Part shown: piece by piece, positions 45,363-56,390 of the stretch | Numbering within the stretch: the first letter of the stretch is position 1 | Layout of the letters: the number at the start of each line of letters is the position of its first letter | NCBI GenBank assembly: GCA_037976565.1 | Contig: CP137671.1 | Coordinates: 16,508,556-16,572,555 of the forward strand | Reading direction: 5' to 3' | DNA: 64,000 bases | From: Mesocentrotus franciscanus | Taxonomy: Eukaryota; Echinodermata; Echinoidea; Camarodonta; Strongylocentrotidae | Position numbers and translations under genes: made by a program | The notes under the pieces: model-generated | Told to the model about the DNA's origin: nothing | Seen by the model: the letters and a program-made list of their open reading frames with translations, nothing else | Databases searched by the model: none

Positions 45363-45398
45363 CTTAAGACTTGAAATCCAGTATGTGAATCAACCCCC
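45363..45398 (+). pseudogene. Relic half-cassette in unit 3
   Basis: TATAACAG followed by CTTAAGACTTGAAATCCAGT, third copy of the relic and the same wording as in units 2 and 4. Confidence 0.4.
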
Positions 45399-46055
45399 TA
45401 CCCTTTACTCATTCTGACGTCAAAATGTAGTAGGGTCAGAAAGATTACCGAATCATATGCCTGGGGAACAAATCCCTCCTTTCTGACAGTCATTGATTCA
45501 CAACTATTATTTCGTCGATAACATTATCAGGGTGTTCAGGTTCCGAGTCCCCCGAATAAAGCTCAAGTGTTTCTTCAAGAGTATTGTATTTAAAGAATGG
45601 TTTACGACCGTTCTGCCCTCTTAATTGTTTTATTCCCCTTTGTTCTGTAACATTTAAGATCATGACCCACGTCTTTCATTCATATTTACCCACTACTCCC
45701 TCAGTCAACAGGTCAATATGATCTAGAAAATATCATTTTCTTTATCCGTTATTCCCACAGTCCCGATTGGATCAATAAAAAAAAAACCTTCTGATCACCT
45801 CTGCCATTACCTATCAGTTATTAATTAACACCATTATGCATTATATCGGTCTCAAAAGAATCCAGGAACTATTGAAATTAGTGCTAATTTCAGGTGTCAG
45901 GACTTGTAGCTCATTACAAAATACAATGTGATTGTGTTAAGATTTGTAATTGTGGCAACGACATTTATATGATTTTGAACAAATTGCTGAATTTTGAATA
46001 TATTTTTGATGGGTTTTTAGTAATTATTCATAACATAATGTTGGTATCATAACAG

Positions 46056-46223
46056 ATAGAGACTCTTTACATCCCTGGTTGTGATCTCCGTGAAAGTTCC
46101 TCTGCATCACGTGATCTCGCTCAGTTTATCTGTAAGATGACGCATCTGAAGGCCCTGACACTCTACGGTCAGTATCACGATGACTTCTACTCAACATCGT
46201 CATCGATGGCATCATCTGCAAAG
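46056..46223 (+). CDS. LRR cassette exon 4 (56 codons)
   Basis: Acceptor TATCATAACAG, donor AAG|GTATTG, 168 bp, phase 0 to 0, open. It begins IETLYIPGCDLRESSSASRD, continues LAQFICKMTHLKALTLYGQ and ends YHDDFYSTSSSMASSAK. It is the only cassette whose otherwise constant SERPSAS motif is altered (RESSSAS). The concave-face residues Y5, G8, C9, A33 and Y37 differ from the neighbours. Context and role are as for cassette 1. Confidence 0.8.
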
Positions 46224-46854
46224 GTATTGATTTGATCATATTTGTTAGGACTCTTAGCAAATCACTACATGTTTTGTTATGCTGGAGGTGTTCTTTTTCC
46301 TATATAGTCAAACGCAATTGGACAATTTAACTCTCCCTATTGGTACACCGTTAAGGGAAAGCAGGTAGGAAAAGTTGAACGTTTCAGGAAGTAGATCCAA
46401 AAAGCTAACTTTCTGTCATAATACAAAAACAGAGTGAAGATTATTAGATTGATAGTAAATAATATATATATTTTTTTCTTCATTTAATCAGAAAATTCAG
46501 AGTGCTACGGACTTGCTAATGAAGAGACAGCTATTTCAATTTTGAATACTGATGAGACTAAATATTTGAATTTAAGAACCTACCAAAATGAATAATCGAA
46601 GCTCTTCGTCCCCGTTTGTATTTTTTCTGTACAATATTGGAAACTGCAAAGTGTTCCATGTATATTTGTTTTCCCAATTTTCTGTTATGTAATATTAGTT
46701 TTTCAAGTACTATTTCAATCCAATGTCAGAATAACATATTGCTTTTGTAAATGAACGAGGATGGCAACTGTATCATGATGTAAAGTGTAAACATATTTGT
46801 AAGTAGCATAATGTCAGCAATAGTGTATCAAATACAATGTTACTATTATAACAG

Positions 46855-46890
46855 CTTAAGACTTGAAATCCAGTATGTGGATCACCCCCT
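46855..46890 (+). pseudogene. Relic half-cassette in unit 4
   Basis: TATAACAG followed by CTTAAGACTTGAAATCCAGT about 799 bp after the start of cassette 4; fourth copy of the relic. Confidence 0.4.
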
Positions 46891-47560
46891 TACTCCTTAC
46901 TCATTCTGACGTGAAAATGTCCGGGAAAATGTATAGTAGGGTCAGTAAGATTACCGAATCATATGCCTGGGGGAAAAATCCCCTCCTTTCTGACAGTCAT
47001 GGATTCACAACTATTATTTCGTCGATAACATTATCAGGGTGGTCAGGTTCTCCCCCAAATACAGCTCAAGTTTTTCTTCAAGAGTATTGTGATTAAGGAA
47101 TGGTTTACGACCGTTCTGCATTCTTGTTTTATTCTCTTTTGTTCTGTAAGACTTAAGACAATGAGCCAAGTCTTTCTTTCATTCATATTTACCCACTACT
47201 CCCTCTGTCAACAGGTCAATATGATCTCAAAAATAACTTTTTTTTATTCGTTATGCCCACAGTCCCGATTGTATCAATAAAAAAGAAAACTATTGCTCAC
47301 CTCTGTCATTACCTATCAGTTATTAATTAACACCATTATGCATTATATCGGTCTCAAAAGAATCCAGGAACTATTGAAATTAGTGCTAATTTCAGGTGTC
47401 AGGACTTGTAGCTCATTACAAAATACAATGTGATTGTGTTAAGATTTTTTGATTGTGGAAACGATATTTATATGATTTTGAACAAATTGCTGAATTTTGA
47501 ATATATTTTTGATGGGTTGTTAGTAATTATTCATTTAACATAATGTTGGTATCATAACAG

Positions 47561-47728
47561 ATTGAGACTCTTAACATCACTAATTGGTATCTCAGTGAAC
47601 GTCCCTCTGCATCACGTGATCTCGCTCAGTTCATCTGTAAGATGACTCTTCTGAAGAAGCTGACACTCCACGTTCGATATCACGATGACTTCTACTCAAC
47701 ACTGTCATCGATGGCATCATCTGCAAAG
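47561..47728 (+). CDS. LRR cassette exon 5 (56 codons)
   Basis: Acceptor ATCATAACAG, donor AAAG|GTATTG, 168 bp, phase 0 to 0, open. It begins IETLNITNWYLSERPSASRD, continues LAQFICKMTLLKKLTLHVR and ends YHDDFYSTLSSMASSAK. Variable residues N5, T7, N8, Y10, L30, K33, H37, V38 and R39 again fall on predicted strand or adjacent-loop sites. It is the last intact cassette; splicing to the exon at 50,083 keeps the frame. Confidence 0.8.
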
Positions 47729-48190
47729 GTATTGATTTGATCATATTTGTTAGGACTCTAAGCAAGTCACTTCATGTTTTGTTATACTGGAGGCGTACTC
47801 TTTCCTATATAGTCAAACGCAAGTGTACAATTTAACACTCACTATTGGTACACCGTTAAGACGAAGCAGGAAGGGAAAGTTGACTTTCTGTCATAATAAA
47901 AAATGGACAAACGTTATAAGATTGATAGTAAACATAATATTGTTCAAAACTATACTTCATCCAAATATATCAACAAATGGCAATGGACGGCTTCTATGAT
48001 GAACAAGGATTGATCACTTCTATTAATCCTTTCAAAACTTTATCTAGGAGGGACTGTTGAAATGTAAACATTAGGCAAATCATTGTATCAATGCAGCCAG
48101 GTTACACTGGTGATAATCTATAGAAAAATATACCTGAAGGGCCTGTAATTCAGTTTTCACTAAATTAATCTGATAACTGTTGGCACGACA

Positions 48191-48206
48191 GATTGAGACC
48201 CTTTTG
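48191..48206 (+). pseudogene. Sixth cassette, truncated by an AAT microsatellite
   Basis: GACAG followed by ATTGAGACCCTTTTGCG reproduces the acceptor and first five codons of a cassette (IETL), then passes directly into (AAT)n. The rest of the exon is absent. The distance from cassette 5 is only 630 bp, less than half a unit, so a deletion accompanied the break. Confidence 0.65.
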
Positions 48207-48208
48207 CG

Positions 48209-48245
<37 letters not shown>

Positions 48246-48350
48246 AAATAATAATAATAATATTAAGAATAATACTAACGATAAAAATAATAACAATAAT
48301 GATAAAAATGATAATATGATAATAATAATAATAATAATTATAATAATCAA
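48209..48350. repeat. (AAT)n microsatellite
   Basis: Imperfect AAT/AAC repeats of ~140 bp that replace the body of the sixth LRR cassette. Asparagine- or isoleucine-only frames in it are artefacts. Confidence 0.9.
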
Positions 48351-48426
48351 ATTAATTCAAACCGCTCCTTTTCCAGATGTTACAAGACGATATGTGTCAG
48401 CAAGGATCACTTAATGGGATAAATAA

Positions 48427-48828
48427 CGGCGGATCGAGAGTAGGGGCAAGTGCCCCCTCCTTCTGCAAAACCAAATCTGGCATAATTTTACAAAATAAGA
48501 ATAGGTCCGTTATTGTGCAATCCCCCAACCCACAAAGGCATTTAAATGTGATAAGCCTTGCCTTTTTTTTGCATCTCACTCTGTATCGAATATTTAGAGG
48601 TGCTAAAGAAAAAATCCCATAGTGCTTACAAAGAAATAAACTTAAAGTAAATATACTCATAAACTCAGTTCATCACATTATATTACGAAGGAAAGAGATA
48701 CTTTTTGTTGCTGGTCAGATAATTAAAGAGAATGAGAGCATCTGAGAAATGTAATGACCCCCACCCCTTTTGTTGTTGTTGTTGCTCGTCATAATTTTTT
48801 GGGCTAGATTATCTTTGATCCGCCACTG
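48427..48828. mobile_element. Possible degenerate hAT-like element
   Basis: The right end, read inverted, is CAGTGGCGGATCAAAGA, a hAT-like terminus; the left end CGGCGGATCGAGAG shares the GGCGGATC core but lacks a clear CAG. Flanks GATAAATA and GATAACCA agree at 6 of 8 positions. The interior contains AGGGGCAAGTGCCCCCTCC. It is about 400 bp and non-coding. Confidence 0.45.
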
Positions 48829-50082
48829 GATAACCATGCAAGCCCTCCAAATACTCATCTTTATTTGTTAGCTTTATCTGTTTTATTGATATTCATTAAA
48901 ATGTTTAATCGTTTAGTTAGTTGCGGATGTTAATGTAGTGGAACATTCAAATAAAGCGAAAATTCTCCAAAGGGATTAAAATATTTAAAAAAAAACGTCT
49001 GTGACACTACTGACACTTGTAAAAGGAAAGGTAATAATACATATGATTTGTTAAAGAAAAGACAGTACAAAACGCGTAAATATAACTATATTCTCATTCT
49101 CAGGTGTTATAATGCACTTGGGTGTTAAAATGAATTTTTATTTCATATAAATCTTGTAACACATGCATCAAATATTCGACATGACCATGATGACAAGGAG
49201 CAAAAGGATGTTATACCCATACAATGTCTTGTTTCGCCTTTATTTTTCTTCAATGGCGGACACGGCCACTTCGCCCGCCTTCCTCCCGATAGGCCTATAT
49301 GCATTATAACACATAAGAATAAGAATCTGTTAAGACGAAACATTACTTCAAACGCTCAATTTTATGGTGGTATATTTGTACCTGTAGTCACGTTCAATAT
49401 TAAATATCTGTTAATTCTGCAGTAAAGTTTTACATCGGACATTCCTAAACGTCCCACTGTAAATCACAATTCAAGTAATACTATTAAATCACACTACACT
49501 ACATCGATAACGGGTTAAATGTATTATCGTGATGGAATTTTTTTAAAATCACTTTCAATATTACTATTTTAGACTCTAATACATTCATGCCAGTTACATT
49601 GTATTTTATTAATTGCATATACGAAGTACGGAATACTTGCATTTGACTGATTTCAAATTATTTAATTGGTGCTCATCGTAACGTATGGCTAAATTAGAAT
49701 GGTCTTCGTTTCATTGAATCTCTAAACGGTACTTGCCTTTAACATATTTATATTGGAAAATAATGAATGATATACATGTACAATTGAATTGTATGAAAGA
49801 AAAAAAATGGATTTCTTATAACGTTTACTATGTATTATTTTATCGTGTAACTTATACTTGCATTTGCATAAGCCTTCTCGCATTTGCTCGGCTCATGTCT
49901 TTTTAAAATACTTGTTTATATTCTACAATACCCATGAGGCTAGCTAGCATAATCAATTTTCATGTTTTTTGTCGCTTTTGTCATGAAACTTAAGAACGCA
50001 ATTATATATCTACCAACAATCGAACCTACTACATTTGTTATTGCACTTTAATTTTCCTTTTTGTGTACATGATCATGACCAG
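48829..50082. other. Intronic DNA, no feature recognised
   Basis: AT-rich sequence between the cassette array and the next exon, presumably intron if the gene is transcribed through. A pyrimidine tract (TTAATTTTCCTTTTTTG) lies just before the next acceptor. Confidence 0.5.
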
Positions 50083-50456
50083 AGTGGTAACACGAGCCCC
50101 ACTTTGACTGAGCTGACAGTAGATGATGAGACACTACGAGGATGCCAGGAATGTGGTTCGATGTTTGACAATGTGAAGAGGGTCACTATACAGGTATGGG
50201 ACGCGATCAACTGTGACGTCATCCAGAGGATCCATCTACCAGGAGCAACAGAACTCACCATTCAAACACATGAGTATGTACATCGACCGGCTGGTTTCAA
50301 CGAGAAGCCCACTTCACTACCCAATGCCCTCCTGAATATCTCCCCTCAGCTTGTCAAGGTGACATTCAGCGATCTTGACATTGGCAACAGTAAGATGGAA
50401 CTAATCTTACAAGCTTTCAGATCAACACACAACCTCAAAGATCTGAAGACTATCAG
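50083..50456 (+). CDS. Post-cassette exon of the LRR gene (374 bp)
   Basis: A pyrimidine-rich acceptor (ending GATCATGACCAG) and donor CAG|GTATTT bound an exon open from phase 0, matching the phase-0 end of the cassettes. The 124 codons begin SGNTSPTLTELTVDDETLRG and include CQECGSMFDNVKRVTIQVWD, IQRIHLPGATELTIQTHEY and LLNISPQLVKVTFSDLDIGN. Four or five irregular LRR-like strands (LTELTV, VKRVTI, ATELTI, LVKVTF) suggest it continues the solenoid with longer spacing and then ends it. It stops in phase 2, fitting the next exon. No other copy is seen, so it is the constant part beside the variable cassettes. No transmembrane or signalling domain is visible. Confidence 0.82.
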
Positions 50457-51217
50457 GTATTTATTGTCATTTATTAAAAGAGTACTTTGACATATTTCTT
50501 CCCTTTTAATTCCCCCTCCTTATCTCTCTTTCTTCCTCTCTCTGATCTTTTCCTCTCCATGATACACTCAGCCCCCTAAAAAGTGGACATTTATTTATAA
50601 TTAAAATTTTGAAATAAATGAATTAAATTGAACTTACGTTTCATATATCAAAATAAACATAAACTATTCCTCTTTCAGGTGATATTCAATTGGTATCATT
50701 CCATTGAGGCATAAGTGAGATGAGCCAATTAACAATAAATGAGTCTATGAAAGAAAATTGTGAAATTGGGGCATTTGGCCTTTCAAATGTTGATGAGCAT
50801 TTCCATCTTGTAGAATTAAAACAAGAAAAAGAAATCATGAGGAGTACGAAAGGAGAGGCATCTTGACCATGCTTGTCAAAATTATGCAGTCCTTAGACTA
50901 TAGACGATATCCATAGCTCCATCCTCCTCATTTTTTCATTGATGAACAAGAATATCTTACAGATGTTAATGTTCATTAACATTTGCATGGCTGCTTACTT
51001 TAATTTTGCCCAGCCAAGCGTGAAAGTTCAAAACTTGATCTTAAGTGATGTTGGTAGAGTATTAATTATACGAGAATTGTTAACAATAAAGAGTGTCCCG
51101 TTCTCTTCTTTTTTGCGGAGAGTATATTTCTTTGGGCCATTTTATTTGATTGTCTCATTAATACGAACAATGGAATAAAATGAAAGTTTCTTTGAATTTA
51201 ATCGAATGGAGTATGTT

Positions 51218-51252
<35 letters not shown>

Positions 51253-51532
51253 GGTGTTTAATTTTATGTGATTCGATTCGATTTGAACTTAGCGATAACA
51301 AAACATAAATAACAACATGAATAGGCCTAAATGCTAAGGATTGATAGCTCTGCTCAGCTGAACAATACATTACAGCTGTTCTATCTAAAGGATAAAACAA
51401 ATGAGAGAAAAGTTACATCATTATTACCAGCTATATTCAAAACATTGTTAACTCCGGGAGTATGTCCCCCCGCCCCATCCCTAATCACTTAACATCGATA
51501 ATGCTGTATTCCGTCTGTCTTGATACTGGTAG

Positions 51533-51634
51533 ATTCATAAGATGCGGGACAAAGGAGAGCGCTTATGATGTCACAATTGCTTGCAATACAGATCTGGTCA
51601 TGGAGGTGGAGGTGGTGCATGGCGAACCACAGGG
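51533..51634 (+). CDS. Following exon, 102 bp, symmetric phase 2
   Basis: Acceptor TTGATACTGGTAG and consensus donor GTAAGT at 51,635 bound 102 bp. Joined to the previous exon (phase 2) the frame reads FIRCGTKESAYDVTIACNTD then LVMEVEVVHGEPQG without stops. The other two frames are worse. The peptide looks like alternating strand residues (YDVTIA, LVMEVEVVH) and may cap the LRR solenoid. It ends in phase 2. The next exon is not certain. Confidence 0.68.
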
Positions 51635-52719
51635 GTAAGTCATTCTAACTTTTACTTCAAGACTTGCATCGCCCTTAATGGCTAATGACATTTATGTATG
51701 ATCGCATGTATCTAAACCCCTTTGCAATAAAGCCTCCTTCCTCTTTTTTCAAACGACCGACTGGCTGACTAGAATGACTAGAATGACTAGAAATGAGGTA
51801 TAGTGTTATAATTAGTGGGAGACTAGCACGCGTGCTCGTAACCTCATGCCAGTCGTTTCTGATATTCATTCAGACGCAAGGTCTGCTCGAAAGGCCATGC
51901 ATGTGTTTAGATTTACAGAAATAGAATGAAAAAAGGATCTTGAATATCTTACAAGCATGTAGTTCATTCCCGTCTCGGGAGAGGGGGGGGGGGTGAATTG
52001 TTTCGCATTAACAAAATGCTATTGACATACACTCAGAAATAAGTGTTAGTAAACTTTTTATTTGTGTATTTCTGTTAACATCAAGAATGATGGAGGCTGA
52101 CAATATGTACCAATCATGATGTAACAGAAATCAATATATGCAAAATGTAACAAAGAGTTGACAAAAGGCATGTTATTAGAAATAACATTCCTTTGGAAAT
52201 GTGTAATTAAGAATGTTCCAATGTGCCCATTGGAAGATATAAACTGGATTATCGAAGTGATAAAATTAAGGTATTTATTCTATTTTGGACATTACATGTA
52301 AGTCTATTACTTACATTATTCGCGCTTTTTTGTATTATGACGTTTTCTAAGTAATAGATTTAGAAAACAGGTTTCTGTATGTCAATGTTAACGGAAATAC
52401 ACAAATACAAATTGTAACTAACACATATTTCTGTATGTCAATGTGCCCATTGGAAGATATAGGCTGGATTATCGAAGTGATAAAATTAAGGTATTTATTC
52501 TATTTCGGACAAAACATGTAAGTCTATTATTTACATTATTCGCGCTTTTTTGTATTATGACGTTTTCTTCGTAATAGCTTTAGATAACAGATTAGTACAA
52601 GTGGTTATGTTGGACGTGAAGCTGTATGATATTCAAGCTCTCTCTTCTTTATCCTCCGTTTACTGCTCTATGTGATGATTTTTGATGTAATGCTGCTTCT
52701 ATGTTGATTCACACATATT

Positions 52720-52750
<31 letters not shown>

Positions 52751-55332
52751 TATCTCACGTCAGTAATTTTTAAAAAAATAATCAGAGGATGACACCGTAC
52801 TCGATCTAACGAATCAGACGGATCAGACGATCGTTCCTCGAAAAGAAGAAATATTGGCTGAAGTGAAAAGTACATGAAAACACCATTATAGACGTATCGG
52901 ATAATCACTCAACGTTTGATTTAAAATCCGGACTAAGAAATATAATTTGTCATGCAATCGAGTTACTCACCCAATGAATCACGTTGATATTCATTTAATA
53001 TTACATGGATGTTTATTCTTTACATCGGTTTTGTGGCTCTTTTTCTTTCATTGAAGAAATTATGATTTTGAATTCCTTTCAAAATGTTACTCTCAGTGTA
53101 TTAGTAGTTAATTCATTTAATATACTTTAAAGAGCATTACAGGTTTGTGCACGATGCAAATTTCAAAACGAGTAAAAGGGCCGATATGTTGTGAAATATC
53201 ATAATTGAAACTATTCTAAAAGTACGGCGGCAAAGTTGTAATTATGGGAAAAGATTACGGTGAGTGATTTTTCTTGCCGAATTTAAACTGGCAGTCGTTT
53301 ATTCACCACAATTGTTGTGAACAAAATTGGGGTTTCAATTTTCACATATTGACACAAAAGTCTTTTAATCTGAAATTTGTGCACATACTTTCATAAACTG
53401 ATATTGCTGTTACAGATAAATTTTGAAATAGGTTTCTGAGGGATTGCAAATCCCTGATAGGGGCTTTAAACATATACATGTATAATGAAATCAAAGTGTG
53501 TTCTCATGGAAGAAGAGCCTGCTCAGTTAATCATGGACATTTGACAAATCTTCGGAGTTGGGACGTCTGCAAATAAGGTGATGAATTGATGCGAGCTGTC
53601 AGTGTGAAGGGAATCGGATAGAGAGTTGTAATTTAATACAAAATGTGGTTGTTAATGGTTGTCTGCCAAAATTAGAATCCATCAGAGTGTTCAATGTGAT
53701 GGACGGATGAAATACCAACACTAAATATCTGGTCAGGCTTAGGACACAGAGTTATACACGCTATAGTCTGCAACAATGTTATACCTGCCTTCTTACTCAG
53801 CTGTAAATATACTCTAGCGTCTTCCTAAGATTTGTTTAGATTGCTACTTTTAGAATGGATAATATGTTATCGTTCATAATTATTAGTGTGGTTGGCGCAG
53901 AAGAGTATATTTATATAGTGGCTGCGCTATATAAATTGATCTAAATAATATAATTGCATTGGAGCTCAGTGCACACGAGGCGGACGTTACCTAGCGTATG
54001 ACTGCGTCAGCGACTGGCGTAGGCATTGACGCACCGTGCGAGAGTACTATCGTTACATAAAGTGAGTGCAAATCGAACAGTGCAAACCTCTCTCCGAATT
54101 AAGGGCGTTACAGTCTTAGCTGAAGCACTAGCTCGGTAAGCACAGGTAATAAAGTATTCTAAACGCCTCTTCGTGTGTAACGAGCATTGTTCAAATGATG
54201 TCTGTGCCATTATAATCAATCGTCTTTCATGATTTATTTAGTACGTTTTATGTTTAAACAGCGTGGTCTTTTCAGAGCCAGAAGGCCTGTTCTGAAAGAA
54301 AGCCTTGGATGAATATATACAAAGATATTTTACAATTATAACACAAAACATAGGCCGATAAATGGCAGTAATTGGCGGACTTGAAATCAAATGTACATGT
54401 AAATAGAGAATGTACCGGAAGGAAATTGAATACTGAAAAAATAAAATGAATGTACACAAAGAACAGACGAACGAGCAAACGAAAATAAAATCGAAAAAAA
54501 TCTAGTGTTCTCCTCTCGAAATTCCTAATATTTCTTTACTTTGATATTAATAAACGCGGATGCAACTCAATATTTGGGTTGTAAACTCAGAAACGATTTT
54601 ATAATTGAGATGTGCAAACTGGCGGTAATTTCAGTACCAGTTCTAATGTGATTTCATACAAACCCAAGAGTTTTACTGTAAATCTTTCTTAGATGTATCC
54701 ACAAATGTAATATCAAGTAAATGTATCTAGTCATGTATCCTTCATGGCAATTGTAAAAAAAGGACAAATGAAGACAACATTTCTTTCACAAATATAACAC
54801 TGTATCCTTGTTGTATGTCATATAGTTTGTGTACGAACTCTTGCATGTGTTACTTGAAAGGTTCGTTTGTATTTTTAAAATCTTAATTTGGAAAGGGAAA
54901 CTATTTTGTCTGCTATTATATATATGAGTTGTCCATTGTGTATGTATATAATTTGTAAATAACGTAGCCAAATGATCGGTGCCAATACAAAGGAGTGTGT
55001 TTGTATATGAATGTCATTTATCCAAGCATATCGTTTTCTTCAAGTTCCACTCGTGATTGTACACTATTGAAGTCGATGCAAGAACATTATATAAGTTAAT
55101 TCACGAAGCACCAAGCTTAATATTCGGAATGTATTTCTGCACTTTTTGTAATCATAGTAAATATGCACTGGTAATTTCTGCATTATGCGAAAAGCCCAAT
55201 TTAACACTAGTAAAAGTAATAGTATATACTTCAATAGTAGTAGTAGTAGATGTTGTTGGTGTAGTTATCGTCTTGTTGATGATGTTGATGTTGTGGCGTA
55301 TTAGTATAATAAGTTGTATTGATTCATTTCAG
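51635..55332. other. No certain gene; microsatellites and a tandem duplication
   Basis: (CT)n runs lie just left of this stretch at 51,222-51,250 and inside it at 52,722-52,751; a G9 run occurs near 51,985. A 220-bp-period duplication covers 52,220-52,600. Near 53,925-53,980 GCGCTATATAAATTGATCTA resembles a SINE 3' end. No coding exon was recognised. Confidence 0.45.
52220..52600. repeat. Tandem duplication, 220-bp period
   Basis: ATGTGCCCATTGGAAGATAT starts at 52,221 and again at 52,441; both copies share TTATCGAAGTGATAAAATTAAGG-type sequence and ATTCGCGCTTTTTTGTATTA. The second copy is shortened on the right. Confidence 0.82.
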
Positions 55333-55420
55333 ACATGACCTATCAATATCAATTATAATTCCGTTCAGTGTGAGTGGAATATTGTTAAAACGCCAAATAT
55401 CGATTACTGAAACTGATTAA
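55333..55420 (+). CDS. Weak candidate for the last exon of the LRR gene
   Basis: After the acceptor-like GATTCATTTCAG, phase 2 (as required by the 51,634 donor) is open for 28 residues starting HDLSISIIIPFSVSGILLKR and ends at TAA 55,418-55,420. An AATAAA signal follows at 55,611-55,616. A donor-like GTGAGT at ~55,370 could instead end it earlier. The short length makes chance openness quite possible. Confidence 0.22.
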
Positions 55421-55848
55421 TTTGTTTACATTGATTAGATTATAAATAATGACGTACATCTTTCATTTGCATTGAGGTCTATTTTGTTTCGCACATGACA
55501 AACTATTTATAGTGGAACCCTTTATGCTACGCGGTTCTACGTCAACATGTAGGCCCTATTAATTACATTTCAGTAATGTGCTCCCAATTATTTGTAGTTT
55601 GATGTATTTCAATAAACATGACTACATTTGTAATTGTAATGTTGTATAATACAATTATTCTGCATTATCATGTAAAGCTGTGTGTGTGTGTGGGGGGGGA
55701 GGGGGTGTTTATCTCTCTCTCTCTCTCTCAATCTCTGTCTCTCTTTTCGTTTTATAGATCTTTATCAATAAGTTTTCAATTCAGCGCAATTATCATTATT
55801 TAGAAATTGAGGGAATTTCCTTGGTTCCCTTTCCATTATAATTGTTGA
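55421..55848. other. No gene; GT, G and CT simple repeats
   Basis: A short (GT)n, a G8 run and (CT)n lie at 55,680-55,745. The AATAAA at 55,611 is the only possible gene-related signal. Confidence 0.5.
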
Positions 55849-56205
55849 GGTGTCGTAGTCACGTGGTTTAATAACTTGACTGGAAATACAATCATCTTGT
55901 GTTCGAGGCCCGGCACGAGACTCATATTCCTTGAGCAAGGCATTTGATCTACATCGCTCTTCTCTACCCTAGTGTTTATTAATAGATACCCGGTAACATG
56001 CGACAATCAATGCGATTGGAACAGCGTATGCACGCTTGTGGGCAGCCGACTGGCTAGAATGCTCCCCAGTACGGAGGAGTTGAAATTGTGCACTGCAAAG
56101 GGCAGCTAGGATCACAATTAACTGAATCCAATGACCGGCGTAATGATAAAACTGTAAGCACTTTGGTTAACTAATTATTTGTGTTAGTATTATTATTGTT
56201 AGAAG
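55849..56205 (+). mobile_element. tRNA-derived SINE
   Basis: The head carries a Pol III box A-like TAGTCACGTGG (55,856-55,866) and box B-like TGTTCGAGGCC (55,900-55,910), 44 bp apart, within a tRNA-like context (ACTTGACTGG). The body follows with CCTTGAGCAAGGCATTTGAT and TAGATACCCGGTAACATGCG, wording I associate with SINEs of marine deuterostomes. It ends with CTGTAAGCACTTTGG and a TTATTATTATTG-rich tail. It is not a functional tRNA: no acceptor stem closes. Exact ends and target duplication are unresolved. Confidence 0.68.
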
Positions 56206-56353
56206 TAGTAGTAGTAATATCCTTTTGATTACTACTATAATTATTAATATTACTATTAATGTTATTATCATCGTTATCATATGATACATGAATATGCACG
56301 TACTCTATCTGATTGGTGTAATGCTTTGCTATGAATTTAATCTTGTTATGTTA

Positions 56354-56390
56354 CGAATAAAATCTATATCCATATCCATATTGTTATGCG
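56354..56390 (+). repeat. Retroposon 3' tail, AATAAA plus CCATAT repeats
   Basis: GAATAAAATCTATATCCATATCCATATTG: an AATAAA-type signal followed by a short hexamer repeat, the layout of LINE 3' ends. No coding part remains. Confidence 0.35.

Larger units (their letters stand above)
39945..47880 (+). repeat. Tandem array of ~1.46-1.50-kb genomic units, each with one LRR cassette exon
   Basis: Exon-to-exon distances are 1,464, 2,759, 1,596 and 1,505 bp; subtracting a 1,254-bp and a 139-bp insertion leaves about 1,464, 1,502, 1,454 and 1,505. Introns are also conserved: landmarks such as GGTACACCGTTAAGGGAAAG, AACTTTCTGTCATAATAC, GGTCTCAAAAGAATCCAGGA and CACCTCTGTCATTACCTATC recur in each unit. 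The left boundary is at ~39,945, where the CAGTCCTGATTGGATCAATC landmark appears mid-unit. The right boundary is near 47,880, after which sequence diverges. This is recent tandem duplication of an exon with its introns. Confidence 0.92.

Noticed and set aside
55849..55920. Functional tRNA gene
   Set aside because: The A and B boxes are present, but the stems do not close and a SINE body and tail follow.
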